Numbered from the stretch's first letter, positions 42,836 to 52,003 are shown. The stretch is DNA of 64,000 nt from Streptomyces roseirectus (GCF_014489635.1 NZ_CP060828.1:2418001-2482000), one strand, 5' to 3'. Numbers and translations are program-made. Notes: generated by a model not told the origin, from the letters alone.

Positions 42836-44005
42836 TCAGCTCACGACCGGTACCGCCACCGGTGCCTCCGGGCCCACGTACCGGGCCGCCGGGCGGATGA
42901 TCTTCGGGTCCTGGGACTGTTCCAGGATGTTGGCGCTCCATCCGACGACGCGGGCAGCGGCGAAGGTCGGGGTGAACATCTCGCGGGGGAGGCCACAGAG
43001 TTCCATCACGACGCCGGCGTAGAACTCGACGTTGGTGTGGAGTTCGCGGCCGGGTTTGAGTTCGGCCAGGATCGCCTCCACCTGGCGTTCCACCTCGACG
43101 GCGAAGGCGACACGCGGCCCGCCGAAGCGCTGGGCGATCTCACGGAGCATCCGGGAGCGAGGGTCCTCGGTGCGGTAGACGGCATGACCGAACCCCATGA
43201 TCCGGTCGCCGGCCAGTACATGTTCCCGGATCCATGGATCAATGCGTTCGGGGGTGCCGATCGCGTCCAGGGTGTCGAGGGCCCGGCTGGGCGCCCCGCC
43301 GTGCAGAGGCCCGGAGAGCGCGCCGACGGCGCCGACGAGGCAGGCGGCGACGTCCGCACCTGTGGATGCGATGACGCGCGCGGTGAATGTTGACGCGTTG
43401 AAGCCGTGGTCAATGGTGGAGATCAAGTATTGCTCGATCGCCCGCGCCTTGTGTTGATCAGGTTCAGCGCCAGTCAACATATACAGATAGTTCGCCGCGT
43501 AGGACAGATCCGCCCGGGGCTCGACCGGTTCGAGCCCCTTCCCCAGCCGGTACAGCGCGGTGAGCAGCGTCGGCACCGCCGCGGCCGCCACGAGCGTGTC
43601 CGCACGCCGCCGGCCGGCGTCCGTGTCGTACACCGGCCGGAACCCCTCGACCGCGCCCAGCAGCGACAGCGCCGTCCGCATCCCCGCGAGCGGCCCGGCC
43701 CCGCCCACGCTCGACGCGGCGACGGCGGGCAGGGCGGCCGCGATCTGGGCGGGCAGCGCACGCAGGGCCGCCGTCTCGGCCGCGAAGGCGGACGCCCGTG
43801 CGGGATCGGGGAGTTCGCCGTGGACGAGGAGGTACCAGACGTCCTCGAAGGAGCGGGTCTCGGCGAGTTCGACGGCGGAGTACTGGCGGTAGTGGTAGAA
43901 GCCCTCAAGGCCGCGCACGTCACCGACCCGGGTGTCGGTGACGACGACGCCGGCGAGTCCGCGCGGGACGTCGACGAAGGACGCGGTGGACCTGTTGACA
44001 GACAT
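42836..44005 (-). CDS. citrate synthase (citrate synthase 2 / 2-methylcitrate synthase type)
   Basis: 389 residues. It condenses acetyl-CoA (or propionyl-CoA) with oxaloacetate. Catalytic and binding motifs: STIDHGFNAST, GPLHGGAP, MGFGHAVYRTEDPR (His) and ELHTNVEFYAGVVM (Asp is replaced locally by the EFY context typical of this short class). The C-terminus has KIIRPAARYVGP. The short length and absence of the N-terminal extension place it in the small citrate synthase group. The ATG has AAGGAGGG. It is divergent from a citrate synthase with an N-terminal DNA-binding domain. Confidence 0.9.
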   Translation of the reverse strand: MSVNRSTASFVDVPRGLAGVVVTDTRVGDVRGLEGFYHYRQYSAVELAETRSFEDVWYLLVHGELPDPARASAFAAETAALRALPAQIAAALPAVAASSVGGAGPLAGMRTALSLLGAVEGFRPVYDTDAGRRRADTLVAAAAVPTLLTALYRLGKGLEPVEPRADLSYAANYLYMLTGAEPDQHKARAIEQYLISTIDHGFNASTFTARVIASTGADVAACLVGAVGALSGPLHGGAPSRALDTLDAIGTPERIDPWIREHVLAGDRIMGFGHAVYRTEDPRSRMLREIAQRFGGPRVAFAVEVERQVEAILAELKPGRELHTNVEFYAGVVMELCGLPREMFTPTFAAARVVGWSANILEQSQDPKIIRPAARYVGPEAPVAVPVVS

Positions 44006-44040
44006 GGATTCCCTCCTTGAACTTGATTCGACTGTCCATC

Positions 44041-44078
44041 ATTGACTAAATTGCTGTCAATATTGATCCAATCAATAT
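44041..44078. promoter_or_regulatory. overlapping AT-rich palindromes in divergent citrate-synthase promoter
   Basis: ATTGAC-N9-GTCAAT at 44041-44061 is followed by ATATTGAT-CCA-ATCAATAT at 44060-44078. The half-site ATTGAY occurs four times in 38 bp, in a stretch far more A/T-rich than its flanks. The whole intergenic gap is 99 bp, so a protein bound here would control both citrate synthases. Confidence 0.8.
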
Positions 44079-44104
44079 GTACTCATCCGGATACGGTGAC
44101 CCCC

Positions 44105-45394
44105 ATGCGCGATCAGGAACCCGCCCCCGGCCACCCCGAACGGCGTCTGACCACCAAGGAGGCCGCCGAACTGCTGGGCGTGAAGCCCGAGACGGTGTAC
44201 GCGTACGTCAGCCGGGGCCAGCTCAGCAGCAGACGCGTGCCCGGCGGCCGCAGCAGCACCTTCGACGCCGCCGAGGTCGAGGCACTGGCGCGCCGCAACA
44301 GGCGCGAGAGCGCCGGGACTCCGGGCACGAGCGGCGAACCGGCCGTCCGCACGCGCCTCACGTACATCGACGGCGACCGGTACTACTTCCGGGGCGTCGA
44401 CGCGGTCGACCTGGCCGTCGCGCACTCCTACGAGGCGGTCGCGGAGTGGCTGTGGACCGGAGAACTGCGCGCGGGAGCCACGTTCACCGCACCCGAGGCG
44501 TCCCTGAAGGCCGCCCGCAGAGCGGCCCGCGCGCTGCCCGAGCACACCGGCCCCGCCGACCGCCTGCGCGCCGCGGCCGTGGCGGCGGCCGTGGCGGACC
44601 CCCTGCGCTTCGACCTGTCCGAGGACGCCGTCGTCGGCACCGGACGGACCCTGATCCCGACCCTGGTCGCCGCCCTCCCGCCGAAGCACCCCGGCCACCG
44701 GGACGAAGGACCCCTGGCCCGGCGTCTGTGGGCACGGCTGACGACGCGCACGCCCGACGAGGCGTCCTTGAACGTCCTGGACACGGCGCTCGGCCTGCTG
44801 GCCGACCACGACCTCGCCGCCTCGACGCTGGCCGTCCGGGTCGCCGCGTCGGCCCGCGCACACGCCTACGCGGCCGTCTCGGCGGGCCTGGGCGTCGTCG
44901 AGGGTCCGCTGCACGGCGCGGCCAGCGGACTCGCGCACCGGCTGCTGGACGAGGTCCTGGAGCGAGGCGACGCGGCGCCGGTGATCGCCGAGGAGTTGCG
45001 GGCGGGCCGGCGGATCCCGGGCCTCGGCCACCGGCTGTACCCGGGCGAGGATCCACGCGCGCGTGCCCTGTTCGCCCTCCTGGAGGAGATCCCCGACGCG
45101 CACCCGGCACGCGCGGCGGCGCGGGACGTCGTGGCCACCACCGCCCGCCACACACCCCTGCACGCCAACGTCGACCTCGCCCTCGCCGTCCTGACCCTGT
45201 CCTTCGGCATGCAGCCGGCGGCCGGCGAGGCGATCTTCGCCGTGGCCCGTACGGCGGGCTGGATCGCGCACGCGCTGGAGGAGTACGGCGAACGCCCGCT
45301 GCGGATGCGCCCCAGCGGCCTCTACGTGGGCCCCAAGCCGCCCCGACCGCTCCCCGCGGACCACGCACGCGCACCAGGCGCGCACTCTGCGTGA
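44105..45394 (+). CDS. citrate synthase-like protein with N-terminal helix-turn-helix (excisionase/MerR-type)
   Basis: 429 residues. An N-terminal DNA-binding module (about 10-65) reads LTTKEAAELLGVKPETVYAYVSRGQ, then a GGRSSTFDAAEVEALARR wing, as in MerR/excisionase HTH_17. A citrate synthase domain (about 80-425) follows, with GPLHGAASGLAH, IPGLGHRLYPGEDPRA and LHANVDLALAVLTLSFG. Several catalytic positions are altered: the first His motif (SxxDH) reads as AVRVAASARAHAYAAV, and Asp is in NVDLAL. It may be a citrate/acyl-CoA sensor that regulates the divergent enzyme. ATG at 44105 keeps the HTH complete. Confidence 0.85.
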   Translation: MRDQEPAPGHPERRLTTKEAAELLGVKPETVYAYVSRGQLSSRRVPGGRSSTFDAAEVEALARRNRRESAGTPGTSGEPAVRTRLTYIDGDRYYFRGVDAVDLAVAHSYEAVAEWLWTGELRAGATFTAPEASLKAARRAARALPEHTGPADRLRAAAVAAAVADPLRFDLSEDAVVGTGRTLIPTLVAALPPKHPGHRDEGPLARRLWARLTTRTPDEASLNVLDTALGLLADHDLAASTLAVRVAASARAHAYAAVSAGLGVVEGPLHGAASGLAHRLLDEVLERGDAAPVIAEELRAGRRIPGLGHRLYPGEDPRARALFALLEEIPDAHPARAAARDVVATTARHTPLHANVDLALAVLTLSFGMQPAAGEAIFAVARTAGWIAHALEEYGERPLRMRPSGLYVGPKPPRPLPADHARAPGAHSA

Positions 45395-45471
45395 TCCGCC
45401 AGGCCGAGCCCCCTCACGGAAACCCGACCGGATCAGGACACACCGCCGTCGACAAGTCACCCTGCGCCAAG

Positions 45472-45490
45472 TCAGGTTAGGCTCACCTCT
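45472..45490 (+). promoter_or_regulatory. iron box (DmdR1/IdeR type) abutting a leaderless start
   Basis: TCAGGTTAGGCTCACCTCT matches the remembered iron-box consensus TTAGGTTAGGCTAACCTAA at 15 of 19 positions. It ends immediately before the GTG at 45491. Within it, TAGGCT can serve as the -10 hexamer, so the transcript would start at or near the start codon. Confidence 0.85.
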
Positions 45491-46438
45491 GTGAGTACGT
45501 GCACGACTGTCGCGCGGGATCTCGACGAGCCCTTTTCCGGGACCGCGGCCACGGCGACGACCTGGCTCCTGCTGGAACAGCCGGGCCCCTGGGGCGCCAA
45601 GGCGCTCACCGAGAGCCACCTGGACCGGCACCTGGGCCGCGCCCTGGAGAGGGCCGCCAAGGGCACGGGCGTCCGGGTCGCGCTCATCCGCCGCCCCGGG
45701 CGCCACGCCGACGTCGGCGCCCCGCCCCCGCGCCAGGTGTTCGCCGCGCACACCGTCCCCGGCGGGGTGTGGCTGCGCGCCGCCACGATCCAGGACCCCC
45801 GACAGCTCCTGGACCTCGACCTCGGCGCGCTCGGCCGGGGCGACCACCGCACGTTCGACACCGTCCTCGGCGGGCGCCCGCACACGGGCGACCCGCTCGC
45901 CCTGGTGTGCACGAACGGCAAGCGCGACCGCTGCTGCGCCCTCCTCGGCCGCCCCCTGGCCGCCGAGCTGACGGCCTCCGACGTACCGGGCGTCTGGGAG
46001 GTCACCCATCTGGGTGGTCATCGTTTCTCCCCCACGGTGCTCGTCCTGCCCTACGGCTACGCGTACGGGCGCGCCGAGGCCCACACCGTCAAGGACGTCC
46101 TGCACGCCGCCCGCGAGGGTCGCGTCGTGGTCGACGGGTGCCGCGGGTGCTCGGCCTGGGAGCGGCCCGGCCAGGCAGCCGAACTCGCCGTCCGCACGGC
46201 CGTCCACGAGTACACCGCCGAGGCGCTGGGCGTCGTCCGCACGACGGGGGACGCGCCCCGCTGGGAGGTCACCGTCGCCCACACGGACGGCCGGCGCTGG
46301 CGGGTCGTCGTCGCCCAGAGCAACCCGCTGCCGGCCCGCCCGGAGAGCTGCGGGGCGTCGGTGCTGGGGACTCCGGCGCGGATGGACGTCGTCGAGGTGC
46401 GGGAGCTGACGGCGGCGAGGGCGGCGCTGGCGAGCTGA
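45491..46438 (+). CDS. sucrase/ferredoxin-like family protein (thioredoxin-fold Fe-S), iron-regulated
   Basis: 315 residues. The fold is that of Suc_Fer-like proteins. It has CTNGKRDRCCALLGRPLAAEL, with the paired cysteines, and VWEVTHLGGHRFSPTVLVLPYGYAYG, with the HxGGHRF signature, plus DGCRGCSAWERPGQ, a third cysteine pair. The His and Cys residues are expected to hold a [2Fe-2S] cluster. These proteins are linked to siderophore iron release or iron stress. No SD precedes the GTG; an iron box directly abuts it, so it is probably repressed by iron-loaded DmdR1 and made from a leaderless mRNA. Confidence 0.87.
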   Translation: MSTCTTVARDLDEPFSGTAATATTWLLLEQPGPWGAKALTESHLDRHLGRALERAAKGTGVRVALIRRPGRHADVGAPPPRQVFAAHTVPGGVWLRAATIQDPRQLLDLDLGALGRGDHRTFDTVLGGRPHTGDPLALVCTNGKRDRCCALLGRPLAAELTASDVPGVWEVTHLGGHRFSPTVLVLPYGYAYGRAEAHTVKDVLHAAREGRVVVDGCRGCSAWERPGQAAELAVRTAVHEYTAEALGVVRTTGDAPRWEVTVAHTDGRRWRVVVAQSNPLPARPESCGASVLGTPARMDVVEVRELTAARAALAS

Positions 46439-46511
46439 CGCGGCCGGTCCGCGAGAGATCCCCGCCACACACCCCTACGGCACTGTCACACCCTCCGCGT
46501 ACCGTCGAGGC

Positions 46512-48185
46512 ATGAGTCCCACCGCCCCCGTCCGCCGTCTGCGCCTCGGCCTTCCCCGGCGCGCCTTCTCGCAGATCCTGCTGATGCAGCTGTCGATCGC
46601 GGCCGGCGTGGTGGTGCTCGCGACGGGCCTGTTCCTGGCCCCGCTGAGTGACCAGCTGGACGACCAGGCGATGCGCCGCGCGCTGGCGATCGCCCAGACC
46701 ACCGCGGCGATGCCGCGGCTCGCCGAAGACCTGAAGCACAGCTCGCCGTCGGTGGACGGCCCGGTCCAGCGGGAGGCCGAGCGCATCCGCCGGGCCAGCG
46801 GGGCCGAGTACGTCGTGGTCATGAACGGCGCCGGGGTGCGCTGGTCGCACCCCGACCCCGCCCAGATCGGCGGCGTCGTCTCCACGGACCCGCACAAGGC
46901 GCTGGCGGGCCAGGCGGTCATGGAGATCGACGACGGCACCCTGGGCCGCTCCGCGCGCGGCAAGGTGCCCCTGCGAGGCGACGACGGGCGGATCGTCGGG
47001 GCGGTGTCGGTCGGCATCGAGTACGACAGCGTGCGCGCCCGCCTGGTCCACGCGATCCCGGGGCTGTTCGCGTATGCGGGCGGCGCCCTCGCGGTGGGCG
47101 CGCTGGCGGCCTGGCTGATCTCGCGCCGGGTGCACCGGCAGACCCGGGACCTGGCGTTCTCGGACATCTCGGCGCTGCTCGCGGAGCGCGAAGCGATGCT
47201 GCACGGCATCCGGGAGGGCGTCGTGGCACTGGACCGCGCGGGCCGCGTACGGCTCCTGAACGACGAGGCGCAGCGCCTGCTGGGCATCGGCGACGAGACG
47301 GTGGGCCGCTCCCCCGACGAAGCGCTCGGCGCGGGCCGCACGGCCGACGTCCTGGCCGGCCGGGTGACCGGCACCGACCTGCTGACCGTGCGCGGCCCGC
47401 GCGTCCTGGTCGCCAACCGCATGCCCACGGACGACGGCGGCGCGGTCGCCACCCTGCGCGACCGCACGGAGCTGGAGCAGCTGGGCCGTGAACTCGACTC
47501 CACGCGCGGGCTGATCGACGCCCTGCGCGCGCAGGACCACGAGCACGCCAACCGGATGCACACGCTCCTGGGGCTGCTCGAACTGGAGATGTACGGCGAG
47601 GCGGTGGAGTTCGTCGGCGAGGTGGTCGGCGACCACCGGGCCACCGCCGAGGAGATCACCGAGCGGATCCAGGACCCCCTGCTCGCGGCGCTGCTGGTCG
47701 GCAAGGCGACGGTCGCGGCGGAGCGCGGCGTCGCCCTGAAGGTGTCCGACGGCACGCGGCTCCCGGACCGGCTGGTCGACCCGAGGGGGCTGGTGACGAT
47801 CGTGGGCAACCTGGTCGACAACGCGCTGGACGCCGTCGCGGGCACCACACACGCACGCGTGGAGGTCGAGTTGCGCGCCGAGGGGCGTACCGCCGTCCTG
47901 CGGGTGCGCGACACCGGTCCCGGGATCCCAGCAGACAAGCGTGAGCTGGTGTTCACGGAGGGCTGGTCCACCAAGAAGCCTCCGGCGCACGGCCGTCGCG
48001 GCATCGGACTGTCCCTGGTGCGCCGGCTCGCCGAACGGCAGGGCGGGCGAGCCTCCGTGGGAGAGGCCGAGGGCGGGGGCGCGGAGTTCAGCGTGATCCT
48101 GCCCGACGCGCTGTCCGAGGACGCCCCGGCGGCCCCGACAGCCCCCGCCGTCACCGCGCGTACCGCCGAGGAGGAGGCACGGTGA
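46512..48185 (+). CDS. CitA/DcuS-type sensor histidine kinase
   Basis: 557 residues. TM1 (about 22-46), a periplasmic-type sCache/PAS-like sensor (about 47-190) with GAEYVVVMNGAGVRWSHPDP, and TM2 (about 190-212) are followed by a cytosolic PAS (about 225-330). The SpoOB-type dimerisation helix has DHEHANRMHTLLGLLELE carrying the phospho-His. HATPase has NLVDNALDAV, DTGPGIP and GIGLSLVRR. Kinases of this type detect C4 or citrate-like carboxylates. ATG at 46512. It overlaps the response regulator gene as GTGA. The symporter gene lies downstream on the other strand. Confidence 0.9.
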   Translation: MSPTAPVRRLRLGLPRRAFSQILLMQLSIAAGVVVLATGLFLAPLSDQLDDQAMRRALAIAQTTAAMPRLAEDLKHSSPSVDGPVQREAERIRRASGAEYVVVMNGAGVRWSHPDPAQIGGVVSTDPHKALAGQAVMEIDDGTLGRSARGKVPLRGDDGRIVGAVSVGIEYDSVRARLVHAIPGLFAYAGGALAVGALAAWLISRRVHRQTRDLAFSDISALLAEREAMLHGIREGVVALDRAGRVRLLNDEAQRLLGIGDETVGRSPDEALGAGRTADVLAGRVTGTDLLTVRGPRVLVANRMPTDDGGAVATLRDRTELEQLGRELDSTRGLIDALRAQDHEHANRMHTLLGLLELEMYGEAVEFVGEVVGDHRATAEEITERIQDPLLAALLVGKATVAAERGVALKVSDGTRLPDRLVDPRGLVTIVGNLVDNALDAVAGTTHARVEVELRAEGRTAVLRVRDTGPGIPADKRELVFTEGWSTKKPPAHGRRGIGLSLVRRLAERQGGRASVGEAEGGGAEFSVILPDALSEDAPAAPTAPAVTARTAEEEAR

Positions 48186-48862
48186 TCGAGGTCCTGGTCG
48201 TCGACGACGACACCCGGGTCGCCCGGGTCAACGCCGCCTACGTCGAGAAGGTGCCGGGCTTCTCCGTCGCCGGTCAGGCGCACAGCGCGGCCGAGGCGCT
48301 GCGTCTGCTGGAGCTGCTGCCCCGGGTGGACCTCGTGCTCCTGGACCACTACCTGCCCGACGCGACGGGCCTCGACGTCGTCCAGGAGATGCGCCGCCGC
48401 GGCCACCAGGCGGACGTCGTCATGGTGACGGCCGCGCGGGACGTCACGACGGTCCAGGCGGCGATGCGGCACGGCGCGCTCCAGTACCTGGTCAAGCCGT
48501 TCGCCTTCGCGGGCCTGCGCGCCAAGCTGGAGGCGTACGGCGAGCTGCGCCGCACCCTGGACGTCGGCGGCGAGGCCGAACAGGCCGACGTGGACCGCAT
48601 GTTCGGCGCCCTGTCCGCGCCGTCGGAGCCCGGTCTGCCCAAAGGGCACTCCCCCACCACCACCGAGCTGGTCCGCCAGTGCCTGATGCACGCCGACGGA
48701 CCGCTGTCCGCCCAGGAGATCGCCGACCGCACGGGCGTGAGCCGTCAGACCGCCCAGCGTTATCTGAAGCTCCTGGAGCGCACCGGCCGCGCGCGGCTGA
48801 CCCTCAAATACGGCGACGCGGGCCGCCCTGAGCACCGTTACGTGTGGGCGACCCGCGCCTGA
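48182..48862 (+). CDS. CitB/DctR-type response regulator
   Basis: 226 residues. The receiver has VVDDDTRVAR, the Asp in VLLDHYLPDATG, VTAARD and LVKPFAF. The C-terminal DNA-binding part has SAQEIADRTGVSRQTAQRYLKLLERTG, an HTH as in CitB/DpiA. It pairs with the upstream kinase and is read from a GTG overlapping that gene's stop. Expected targets are carboxylate transport or metabolism genes; the sodium:solute symporter ending 229 bp away on the other strand is an obvious candidate. Confidence 0.9.
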   Translation: MIEVLVVDDDTRVARVNAAYVEKVPGFSVAGQAHSAAEALRLLELLPRVDLVLLDHYLPDATGLDVVQEMRRRGHQADVVMVTAARDVTTVQAAMRHGALQYLVKPFAFAGLRAKLEAYGELRRTLDVGGEAEQADVDRMFGALSAPSEPGLPKGHSPTTTELVRQCLMHADGPLSAQEIADRTGVSRQTAQRYLKLLERTGRARLTLKYGDAGRPEHRYVWATRA

Positions 48863-49090
48863 GAGCACGGCTCGTTGAGCATCTTGACGAGTACCGAATG
48901 CCTTGATGAGTACCAGGCACCGTGATTGATGTATGGACCAACTTCTGCACGGATCATCAATGTCGTCCACATGTACGGACGACCCGCCCGCCCCTGCCCG
49001 CCGCCGCGCCTGGGCCGCGCCATGACCCAAGCCCCGCGACCCGCCGCACGGCTGTCCCGTGTGCCGTACGGCAGTGAGGGCACCGCCGCG

Positions 49091-50683
49091 CTACACGGCT
49101 CCCGCTCCTGTCAGCGAACGCACCTCCGTCTCCGCGTGCCGGGCCTCGTCGGGCTCCTCGGACGAGGTGACCGTGCCGAACCAGCCCGCGAGGAAGCCCA
49201 TCGGGATCGAGATGATGCCCGGGTTCTGGAGCGGGAAGAGCTGGAAGTCGACGCCGGGGATCAGCGACTCGGGGCTGCCCGAGACGACCGGCGACAGCAC
49301 GACGAGCAGCAGCGCCGGGATCAGCCCGCCGTAGACCGCCCACACCGCGCCCCGGGTGGTGAAGTTGCGCCAGAACAGCGAGTAGAGCAGCACCGGCAGG
49401 TTCGCCGACGCGGCGACGGCGAAGGCGAGGCCGACCAGGAACGCGACGTTGAGTTCGCGGGCCAGGATGCCGAGCGCGATCGCGACGATGCCGATGCCGA
49501 CGGCCGCGACCCGTGCGACCCCGACCTCGCTGCGCTGCTTGGCGTGCTTGCGGCGCAGCGACGCGTACAGGTCGTGGGCCACGGACGCCGAGGAGGCGAG
49601 CGTGATGCCGGCGACCACCGCGAGGATGGTGGCGAAGGCGACGGCGGCGACGACCGCGAACAGCACCGTGCCGCCCATGGAGTCGGCGCCGCCGCCGAGG
49701 TCGAGGGCGAGCAGCGGGACCGCCGTGTTGCCGGCCGCGTTGGACTGGCGCACGGCGTCCGGCCCGACGATCGCGGCGGCGCCGAAGCCCAGCACGATCG
49801 TCATCAGGTAGAAGCTGCCGATCAGGCCGATCGACCAGACCACCGAGCGGCGGGCCGCCCGCGCGGTCGGCACGGTGTAGAAGCGGGACAGGATGTGCGG
49901 CAGGCCGGCCGTGCCCAGCACGAGGGCGAGACCGAGGCTGATGAAGTCGAAGCGCGAGGTCCAGTCCGCGCCGTACTTCAGGCCGGGCGCCAGGAAGTCG
50001 ATGCCGTGCCCGCTGCGTTCGGCCGCGGTGAGCAGCAGCCGGTCGAAGTCGCCGTGGAAGCGGACGAGGACGAGGACGGTCAGCGCGACCGTGCCGCCGA
50101 GCAGCAGGACCGCCTTGACGATCTGGATCCAGGTGGTGGCGCGCATGCCTCCCAGCGACACGTAGATGACCATCAGCGCGCCGACCCCGATGACCGTCCA
50201 CACCTGGGCCGCCGCCCCGCTGCGGCCCAGCAGGAGCGCGACCAGACTGCCCGCGCCGACCATCTGCGCGACCAGGTAGAAGATGGACACGATGACGGAG
50301 GAGGCGCCCGCCGCGATGCGCACCGGCCGCTCGCTCATCCGCGCCGCGACGACGTCCGCGAGCGTGAACCGCCCGCAGTTGCGCACGAGTTCGGCGATGA
50401 GGAGCAGCACGACCAGCCAGGCGACGAGGAAGCCGACCGAGTACAGCAGGCCGTCGTAGCCGAACAGGGCGATCAGGCCGGAGATGCCGAGGAAGGAAGC
50501 GGCCGACATGTAGTCGCCCGCGATGGCGAAGCCGTTCTCCATCGGGGAGAACAGGCGCCCGCCCGCGTAGAACTCCTCGGCCGAGCCGTGCCGGTTGCGG
50601 CTGACCCAGGTCGTGATGCCCAGTGTGACGGCGATGAACACGCTGAACAGCACGAGGGCCAGGGTCTGATGGTTACCGCTCAC
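49091..50683 (-). CDS. sodium:solute symporter (ActP/MctC-type carboxylate transporter)
   Basis: 530 residues with 13 hydrophobic segments. Family blocks: ISGLIALFGYDGLLYSVGFL, FLVAQMVGAGSLVALLLG, GGMRATTWIQIVKAVLLL and LGLALVLGTAGLPHILSRFYTV, typical of SSSF transporters for acetate and other short carboxylates. GTG at 50683 overlaps the DUF485 stop (GTGA), matching the YjcH-ActP pair. It moves the carboxylate with Na+ or H+. It ends near the CitAB-like genes and follows a NarL-type two-component operon on the same strand. Confidence 0.9.
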   Translation of the reverse strand: MSGNHQTLALVLFSVFIAVTLGITTWVSRNRHGSAEEFYAGGRLFSPMENGFAIAGDYMSAASFLGISGLIALFGYDGLLYSVGFLVAWLVVLLLIAELVRNCGRFTLADVVAARMSERPVRIAAGASSVIVSIFYLVAQMVGAGSLVALLLGRSGAAAQVWTVIGVGALMVIYVSLGGMRATTWIQIVKAVLLLGGTVALTVLVLVRFHGDFDRLLLTAAERSGHGIDFLAPGLKYGADWTSRFDFISLGLALVLGTAGLPHILSRFYTVPTARAARRSVVWSIGLIGSFYLMTIVLGFGAAAIVGPDAVRQSNAAGNTAVPLLALDLGGGADSMGGTVLFAVVAAVAFATILAVVAGITLASSASVAHDLYASLRRKHAKQRSEVGVARVAAVGIGIVAIALGILARELNVAFLVGLAFAVAASANLPVLLYSLFWRNFTTRGAVWAVYGGLIPALLLVVLSPVVSGSPESLIPGVDFQLFPLQNPGIISIPMGFLAGWFGTVTSSEEPDEARHAETEVRSLTGAGAV

Positions 50684-51231
50684 GACGTACCGCCCTTCAC
50701 GCCGCGCGTCAGCTCCTGGGTGTCCCAGCGCAGGTCGAGGGCGGCCCGGTCCCTGCGCAGCCTGGCGTGCCTGGCGTAGGCCCAGGCCAGCACGAAGGTG
50801 GTGAGGAACTGGCCGAGACCGGCGACCAGTGCCACGTTGACGGCGCCCACGACGGGACGGGCCATGAACCCGGGCGCGGTGGTCGCGGCGACGACGTACG
50901 CCACGTACCAGAGGAAGAAGCCGATGCCCGCCGGGACCACGAACCGCCGGTAGCGGCTGCGCACTTCCTGGAAGGCGGCGCTGCGCTGGACGGCGAGGTA
51001 GACCTCCGCCATGGCGTCGCGGGCCGGTTCCTGGCGGGGAGCGGGGACCGCCGGCGCGGGTGCGCCCGGTGGTTCCGTTCCGGGCCAGTCCGGAGCCAGG
51101 GCGCCGAACCAAGGATCGTCATGACGCACGCCCGCCGGCTCTTCGGGGACCGGGGGTCGCACCTCTCGGTGCTCGCGTGCTCTCTCGGGACCGCCCCCGC
51201 CACTGCGGGCACGGTCGTTGCTCAACTGCAT
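50680..51231 (-). CDS. DUF485 membrane protein, symporter partner
   Basis: 183 residues. A Pro/Ala-rich cytosolic N-terminus (about 1-75) precedes the DUF485 domain with VYLAVQRSAAFQEVRSRYRRF, and two TM segments (about 98-120 and 133-155, IGFFLWYVAYVVAATT and VNVALVAGLGQFLTTFVLAWAY). DUF485 proteins are encoded with acetate permeases. ATG at 51231 is chosen over the TTG 6 nt upstream; neither has a good SD. The long N-terminal extension is typical of actinobacteria. Confidence 0.85.
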   Translation of the reverse strand: MQLSNDRARSGGGGPERAREHREVRPPVPEEPAGVRHDDPWFGALAPDWPGTEPPGAPAPAVPAPRQEPARDAMAEVYLAVQRSAAFQEVRSRYRRFVVPAGIGFFLWYVAYVVAATTAPGFMARPVVGAVNVALVAGLGQFLTTFVLAWAYARHARLRRDRAALDLRWDTQELTRGVKGGTS

Positions 51232-51310
51232 ACCCAATGATGGACAGAACGGGAAGATCCCCTACTCTCTTTCCCGCATTCTTCACCCCATCAAGCGACA
51301 ATGGGCCGAC

Positions 51311-52003
51311 TTATCCCATTTCCGATTTTGGTGGTTTTACCAACCCCTTTCTGTATGCGTAACTCACTGCCTGCGCACGGTCCTTGAGCCCCGTCTTCGC
51401 GAACAGGTTGTTGATGTGGGTCTTTACCGTCGTCGTGGAGACGTGGAGTCTCCGGGAGATCTCCTGGTTGCTCAGCCCCTCGGCGATCAGGGTCAGAACT
51501 TCGGCCTCGCGCGCCGTCAACCCGTCGGGCGGCCCCGCCGGCTCGACCGGCTCCGGTTCCGGCTCCGACAGCCGCTCCAGCAGCCGCCGTTGGATGCTCG
51601 GCGACAGTCCCGCGTCCCCGGACAGGACGCTGTGCACCGCCCGGACGATCTCCTCGCCGCCGGCGTCCTTCGTCAGGTAGCCGCGGGCGCCTGCCCGAAG
51701 CGCCGGGAACAGGGACTCGTCGTCCGCGAACGTCGTGAGCACCACGACCTGGGTGCCGGGGTGACCGGCCCTGATCCGCCGGGTCGCCTCGACGCCGTCG
51801 CAGCGGGGCATGCGCAGGTCCATCAGGACGACGTCCGGGGCGAGTTCGGCGACCAGCCGCACCGCGTCCTCGCCGTCCACCGCGGCGCCCACCACCTCCA
51901 CCTCGGGCAGCAGCCCGAGCAGCGTCACGATGCCCTCGCGGACGACGGTCTGGTCGTCCGCCACCAGCACCCGCGCGGGCCTCCTCGCCGTGTCCAGCGT
52001 CAT
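51311..52003 (-). CDS. NarL/LuxR-family response regulator
   Basis: 230 residues. The receiver has VADDQTVVREG, phospho-Asp in VVLMDLRMPRCDG, LTTFADD and YLTKDAGGEE. A C-terminal LuxR HTH (about 165-225) reads LTAREAEVLTLIAEGLSNQEISRRLHVS, TVKTHINNLFAKTGL. Its ATG overlaps the kinase stop (ATGA). The gene ends with TAA, 79 nt before the symporter operon starts on the same strand, so it may control or be co-transcribed with it. Confidence 0.9.
   Translation of the reverse strand: MTLDTARRPARVLVADDQTVVREGIVTLLGLLPEVEVVGAAVDGEDAVRLVAELAPDVVLMDLRMPRCDGVEATRRIRAGHPGTQVVVLTTFADDESLFPALRAGARGYLTKDAGGEEIVRAVHSVLSGDAGLSPSIQRRLLERLSEPEPEPVEPAGPPDGLTAREAEVLTLIAEGLSNQEISRRLHVSTTTVKTHINNLFAKTGLKDRAQAVSYAYRKGLVKPPKSEMG

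Noticed and set aside
42836..45394. Duplication of one citrate synthase gene.
   Set aside because: The two proteins are divergent in sequence and one carries a DNA-binding domain, so they are distinct paralogues, not a recent duplicate.
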